From NCBI GenBank assembly GCA_021372715.1, contig JAJFTX010000057.1:1-16671 (forward strand): 16,671 bases of DNA, given 5' to 3'. Under the pieces are notes generated by a model. It did no database searches. It was given only the letters and a program-made list of their open reading frames with translations, and was not told where the DNA came from. The position numbers and the translations under genes are program-made. Each line of letters starts with the position of its first letter. Positions within the stretch are counted from its first letter, which is position 1. This stretch comes from Methanobacterium sp. Lineage in GTDB: Archaea; Methanobacteriota; Methanobacteria; Methanobacteriales; Methanobacteriaceae. This document shows positions 13,295 through 16,671 of the stretch, piece after piece.

Positions 13295-15382
13295 CTAAAA
13301 AAATGGATTAATTATCCGGAATACAATACCACCCACCAACATGGCAGTGACGATGTTGGCCAAAGCTATTGTACTGGTGGCTTTCCAACCAAAATCACGG
13401 AGCATGATGGTCATTGTGGATAAGCAGGGGATGAATAACATACTTACCAGGGCCAGTATAATGAACTGCACTGGTGTTAGAACCGCAGCCAGATTGGTGC
13501 CGAATAATGCAACCAACATGAGAAGTGTGTATTCTTTCCTTACCGCTCCAAATATAAGAACTACCCCGGCAAATACAGGAAGTCCCAACCAAAACACTGT
13601 AATAGGGGCTAATAAATTTGCTATGGGAGTTAAAAAACCGAATGCGTATAACGCCTGGATAAGGGCACTGGCTATTATATAAATAGGAAAAACCAGGTAT
13701 ATTAATGATTTAGTCCTTTTCCAGGTTTGCTTAAGAGCTATTTTTAATGAAGGAATTTTAAAGGAGTGCATCTCCATGATCAATCCTGTTGTTTCCCCTG
13801 GAATTACTTGATAGGCTATTCTTCCTGCAATTAAAATAACTACAATATCTATGACATATAAAGCTATTGCCCACCAAATATTGACGTATAAAGCTACTAA
13901 TCCCATAATAACAATGGTTCTTGCTGAACAAGGGGCAAATGTAATAACAAAAGCAGCTAGTAATCTTTCACGACGGTTTTCTAATATACGGGTGCTTTCG
14001 ATGGCTGGAACATTACATCCGTAACCCAGAACCAGGGGTATGAGTGCTTTTCCATGAAGACCGATCCGGTGCATGGCACTGTCCATCATAAAAGCAACCC
14101 TGGTCAAAATTCCTGAATTCTCAATCAAACTTAACATCAAATAGAATGGAATTACAAAAGGTATTATCAGGGTAACTCCAGCAACTAAACCTCCGAATGC
14201 ACCGTTCCACAGAATACTAATTATTGATCCGCTAACTTGGGGATCTACCGGCTGGAAAAAGCTGAATACCTCTGATAATATTCCGGATAAGAAGTCTCCC
14301 ACTATAAAAGTCCATAGAAGAAGTCCACCAACCACCATTGCTGATATAATATAGCCCCATACTCGATGGGTCACCAATCTATCCAACTTCTCAGAAAACG
14401 ATGTCTTTAACTTTTGTTGAATTTGAGCTCCCTGGGATATTCTGTTGGCAATAGCATATCTTTCCGAAGCAATAACTGCAAAGGATGGTTCTTCATGTAT
14501 TTTTTCTATTTCTTCTGCCAGTAGATAGGCTCTACCTACTACTTCTCTTGATTCAGCTTCCACCCTTTTCCTTATTTCTGGATCGTTTTCCAGAAGTTTT
14601 ATGGCCACCCAACGTGAAGGATACTCTATTTTCAATTCTTTAGAATTTATAAATTGAGTTAAGCTCTTTATTCGCTTCTCAATTTCGGCACCATATTCTA
14701 TAGGGTTAATTTGGTAATTATAGGTCTCATCTAAAATATCTACGGCTTTCTCCATTAACTCATGTAATCCTTCACCTCTTATAGCTACGGTGGGGATTAC
14801 TGGCACTCTCAGGGCTTTTTCAAGTTTTTCAATATCAACAATGATTCCTTTTTGCTTAGCAATATCCATTTGATTTATGCAGATCAGTATAGGAACTTTC
14901 ATCTCCAAGAGTTGAATGGTGAAAAATAAATTACGTTCCAGAACGGAAGCATCAATAACATTAATTACCAGATCTGGTTTTTCAAATGCAATGTATTCTC
15001 TGGAAACAGATTCTTCCATAGAATATGTATAAAAGGAGTAGATTCCAGGTAAGTCTATTATCGATATATCATGGCCTTCGAAGTGTAATTTTCCTTCTGC
15101 AATTTCTACTGTTTTACCCGGCCAGTTTCCGATAATCTGATTGGAACCAGTGAGTTCATTGAATATAACACTTTTACCTACGTTGGCATTTCCTGCAAGG
15201 GCTATTGTAATATCACTCTTATTTAAGTCTTCAGGCTTTCTAAAACTATCTAATCTATGTCTTAAACGTTTTCGACGTCTATGATGCTTTTTTTTAGTTT
15301 CTTCATTTTTTACTGGTTTACTGATTTCATCTGAATTGAATGAAGATCTAGTATTAATTTTATTTTTTCTAAGCTTCATCAT
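13295..15382 (-). CDS. feoB: Ferrous iron transporter FeoB
   Basis: This 695-residue membrane protein imports Fe2+. The N-terminal GTPase domain shows G1 GNANVGKS (64-71), G2 around Thr91 (NWPGKTVE), G3 DLPG (110-113) and G4 NQMD (170-173). The membrane part (about 341-695) has the two Gate regions with GCNVPA (455-460) and PCSAR (484-488), plus the later RKEYTLLML and PCLSTM. The first 57 residues are an extra, strongly basic extension (KKHHRRRKRLRHR, 31-43) not needed for the family core. The ATG follows the dtxR-type gene by 11 bases, with an AGGTGA SD overlapping that gene's end, so the two form an operon. No separate feoA is present, but the regulator carries a FeoA-like domain. Confidence 0.95.
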   Translation of the reverse strand: MMKLRKNKINTRSSFNSDEISKPVKNEETKKKHHRRRKRLRHRLDSFRKPEDLNKSDITIALAGNANVGKSVIFNELTGSNQIIGNWPGKTVEIAEGKLHFEGHDISIIDLPGIYSFYTYSMEESVSREYIAFEKPDLVINVIDASVLERNLFFTIQLLEMKVPILICINQMDIAKQKGIIVDIEKLEKALRVPVIPTVAIRGEGLHELMEKAVDILDETYNYQINPIEYGAEIEKRIKSLTQFINSKELKIEYPSRWVAIKLLENDPEIRKRVEAESREVVGRAYLLAEEIEKIHEEPSFAVIASERYAIANRISQGAQIQQKLKTSFSEKLDRLVTHRVWGYIISAMVVGGLLLWTFIVGDFLSGILSEVFSFFQPVDPQVSGSIISILWNGAFGGLVAGVTLIIPFVIPFYLMLSLIENSGILTRVAFMMDSAMHRIGLHGKALIPLVLGYGCNVPAIESTRILENRRERLLAAFVITFAPCSARTIVIMGLVALYVNIWWAIALYVIDIVVILIAGRIAYQVIPGETTGLIMEMHSFKIPSLKIALKQTWKRTKSLIYLVFPIYIIASALIQALYAFGFLTPIANLLAPITVFWLGLPVFAGVVLIFGAVRKEYTLLMLVALFGTNLAAVLTPVQFIILALVSMLFIPCLSTMTIMLRDFGWKATSTIALANIVTAMLVGGIVFRIINPFF

Positions 15383-15393
15383 TCAGATTTCAC

Positions 15394-16143
15394 CTAAAGG
15401 CGATTTTCATCTCCAGTTAATTCAACGAATACATTGCAAGCTATATCTTGTCCTATTATTAGTTTAGAACCCCTAATTGCTACTTCTACAGGACCGCTTA
15501 AAGGAGCTACTTTAATCACTTTGATCTTTGCGCCAATGGTGATGCCCATATCCATTAGTCTTCTGATGATCTTGTAATCTCCTCGTATAAAGGATACTTT
15601 TCCTTGCTGCTTATCTTTTAGTTCCATAATGGGAAGAAGATTTTCACTTCTCTTTCCTACCTGGTCTATTCCTTCTTCATTTCTGTTCATGCATTCTTCA
15701 CAACTAGTAAATGGAAGGTCGCAAGCAGGTATGGTGTAATCATCTGGACATTTATCAGGATGTTCTAAGACCTGACATAATGCTCTTTCAGCTTCATCTG
15801 ATAAAGAATGTTCCATTTCACAAGCCTGATCATGTAATAAATTGTTTTTTAGCTTTAATATATCATGTAAAAATCTTTCAAGAAGCCTGTGCTTACGTGT
15901 TATGCTTTTAGCTTTTTTAAACCCACTATCAGTTAATTTAACACCTTTATATTGAGAATATTCAACAAATCCCATTTTATCTAATCTTTTAAGCATTTGT
16001 GTTACGCTTCCCGGAGCTATGTTCAATGTTTTTGAAATTCTGGTGGTTTTCACTCGTTCGCCATTATTACTTAATCGGTAAATGGTTTCCAAATATTCTT
16101 CAATATTTTCACTGATTTTTTTGTCTCTTAGATTTGGGGACAT
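15394..16143 (-). CDS. DtxR-family metal-dependent regulator with C-terminal FeoA/SH3 domain
   Basis: The 249-residue repressor has an N-terminal winged helix (residues 10-75), then a DtxR dimerisation/metal domain aligned with conserved ligands His85, Glu89, His104, Cys108, Glu111 and His112 (KHRLLERFL...LLHDQACEMEH). The residue matching DtxR Met10 is acidic (Glu16), as in MntR, while Cys108 is DtxR-like, so metal preference (Fe or Mn) is not clear. A FeoA/SH3-like domain covers about 180-242. Between them is a cysteine-rich linker (Cys132, Cys141, Cys148, Cys151). It likely senses metal and represses its own operon with feoB. Its SD, AGGTGA, lies within an operator just before the ATG. FeoB follows after 11 bases. 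Confidence 0.9.
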   Translation of the reverse strand: MSPNLRDKKISENIEEYLETIYRLSNNGERVKTTRISKTLNIAPGSVTQMLKRLDKMGFVEYSQYKGVKLTDSGFKKAKSITRKHRLLERFLHDILKLKNNLLHDQACEMEHSLSDEAERALCQVLEHPDKCPDDYTIPACDLPFTSCEECMNRNEEGIDQVGKRSENLLPIMELKDKQQGKVSFIRGDYKIIRRLMDMGITIGAKIKVIKVAPLSGPVEVAIRGSKLIIGQDIACNVFVELTGDENRL

Positions 16144-16158
16144 TTAGGTTCACCTAAA
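16143..16158. promoter_or_regulatory. Operator 1: inverted repeat over the dtxR start region
   Basis: TTTAGGTTCACCTAAA is a perfect inverted repeat, TTTAGGT-N2-ACCTAAA, resembling DtxR/IdeR-type operators. It overlaps the predicted transcription start, the SD (AGGTGA on the minus strand) and the last base of the start codon of the dtxR-type gene. Binding there would block both initiation of transcription and, in RNA form, perhaps access to the SD. Confidence 0.75.
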
Positions 16159-16173
16159 CATCAATGTGGTTGG

Positions 16174-16186
16174 AAATATATATAAA
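16174..16186 (-). promoter_or_regulatory. TATA box of the dtxR-feoB operon
   Basis: Minus-strand AGTTTATATATATTT lies midway between the two operators. Its centre near 16180 predicts transcription start near 16154, inside operator 1, and a short leader before the ATG at 16143. Confidence 0.65.
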
Positions 16187-16188
16187 CT

Positions 16189-16204
16189 TTTTGGTACACC
16201 TAAA
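16189..16204. promoter_or_regulatory. Operator 2: second inverted repeat upstream of the TATA box
   Basis: TTTTGGTACACCTAAA differs from a perfect TTTAGGT-N2-ACCTAAA by one base in one arm. Its centre lies 46 bp from operator 1, on the far side of the TATA box, where TFB would contact the BRE. The two sites bracket the core promoter and point to metal-dependent autoregulation. Confidence 0.7.
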
Positions 16205-16280
16205 AAAATTAAATAAAAAAATAAACACCATATTACTCATAAAGAGCTAAAAAATAATTTTTGGATAAAACTTTAGAAAA

Positions 16281-16289
16281 TTTTATAAA
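16281..16289 (+). promoter_or_regulatory. TATA box of alba
   Basis: TTTTATAAA with purine-rich AGAAAA just upstream (BRE-like) predicts a start near 16311. The leader of about 29 bases carries a strong SD, AGGAGGT (16326-16332), 7 bases before the ATG. Confidence 0.6.
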
Positions 16290-16339
16290 CACAACCCATA
16301 TACCCTTTATAATCGAATTTCTTTTAGGAGGTAAATTAG

Positions 16340-16612
16340 ATGTCAGAGGAAAATATCGTATACATCGGAAATAAACCAGTAATGAACTATGTATTAGCCG
16401 TAGTAACACAGATGAATAGTGGAGTATCAGAAGTAATCCTTAAGGCCCGTGGAAGAGCAATCAGCAGGGCTGTAGATGTTGCAGAAATTGTTAGAAACAA
16501 ATTTATAACTGATGTAAAACTGGGATCTATAGATATATCCACAGAAGAAATAAAAAATTCAGAGGGAAGAGACAGTAACGTCTCCACCATTGAAATACAA
16601 CTCAAAAAGTGA
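16340..16612 (+). CDS. albA: Alba DNA/RNA-binding chromatin protein
   Basis: The 90-residue protein matches archaeal Alba throughout its length. It begins with IVYIGNKPVMNYVLAVVTQ (residues 6-24), where Lys12 lies in the loop that contacts nucleic acid and is a known modification region in homologues. It continues with EVILKARGRAISRAVDVAEIVRNKF (31-55), the second helix, and ends in two strands with TIEIQLKK. Alba dimers coat DNA and bind RNA in the cytoplasm and are abundant. The very good SD and clear TATA box fit high expression. It is divergent from the dtxR-feoB operon, sharing a 196-bp spacer, but its own promoter lies about 75 bp from operator 2 and is probably independent of it. Confidence 0.95.
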   Translation: MSEENIVYIGNKPVMNYVLAVVTQMNSGVSEVILKARGRAISRAVDVAEIVRNKFITDVKLGSIDISTEEIKNSEGRDSNVSTIEIQLKK

Positions 16613-16630
16613 ATAAATACTCCTAACTTA

Positions 16631-16641
16631 TTTTTATTTTT
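16631..16641 (+). terminator. Oligo-T terminator after alba
   Basis: TTTTTATTTTT lies about 20 bases past the alba stop codon, a typical archaeal intrinsic termination signal of T-runs without hairpin. Confidence 0.55.
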
Positions 16642-16671
16642 ACAAATTAGTACTATACTATATTAAAAGGG

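Noticed and set aside
15391..15397. ACCTAAA near the feoB start as a third regulator half-site
   Set aside because: It is part of the minus-strand AGGTGA SD of feoB at correct spacing and lacks a second arm.

Overview
The window looks like chromosomal DNA of a methanogenic archaeon, most likely of the order Methanobacteriales. The evidence is an AT-rich genome with very AT-rich spacers, archaeal TATA-type promoters, Shine-Dalgarno (SD) sequences of the AGGTGA/GGAGGT type, and a typically archaeal gene set: Alba chromatin protein, AdkA-type adenylate kinase, an archaeosine-synthase-like protein, geranylgeranyl reductase with its ferredoxin, family X DNA polymerase with a PHP domain, FeoB with a DtxR-type regulator, and a SPASM radical SAM protein of a kind I associate with methanogens. 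The genus cannot be fixed from this stretch. I see no rRNA, tRNA, CRISPR array, transposase or phage gene.

Left part (1-3650, all genes on the minus strand): a tightly coupled pair of a DUF59/MIP18-type Fe-S assembly protein and an AdkA-like nucleotide kinase; an ArcS-like tRNA modification protein with a PUA domain; and a glutamate-synthase FMN-domain protein with a ten-cysteine N-terminal domain. Membrane-lipid part (3834-6087): a UbiA-family prenyltransferase on the plus strand converges on a minus-strand ferredoxin-geranylgeranyl reductase operon. The ferredoxin (59 residues) is the likely electron donor of the reductase.

Middle part (6332-9479): a radical SAM/SPASM enzyme followed by a 50-residue protein with two CxxC knuckles, a candidate enzyme-substrate pair and the best candidate here for an undercharacterised system; a small heat-shock protein with a long acidic N-terminus; a membrane-anchored zinc-ribbon protein; and a four-helix membrane protein that is probably translated from a leaderless message. 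Upstream of the last gene lie three imperfect 52-53 bp tandem repeats that run into the 3' end of a P-loop ATPase gene (9640-10410).

Right part (10562-16612): PolX (polymerase plus PHP nuclease) lies downstream of an RNase HIII-like gene of bacterial type, both on the minus strand. Next comes a dtxR-feoB iron-uptake operon whose promoter carries two near-identical 16-bp inverted repeats, one over the transcription start/SD and the other just upstream of the TATA box. Divergent from it is alba, with its own clear promoter and SD. A compact spacer element with nested perfect stems (13193-13263) sits between feoB and the RNase HIII gene. Family assignments rest on motifs read by eye; no database search was run.
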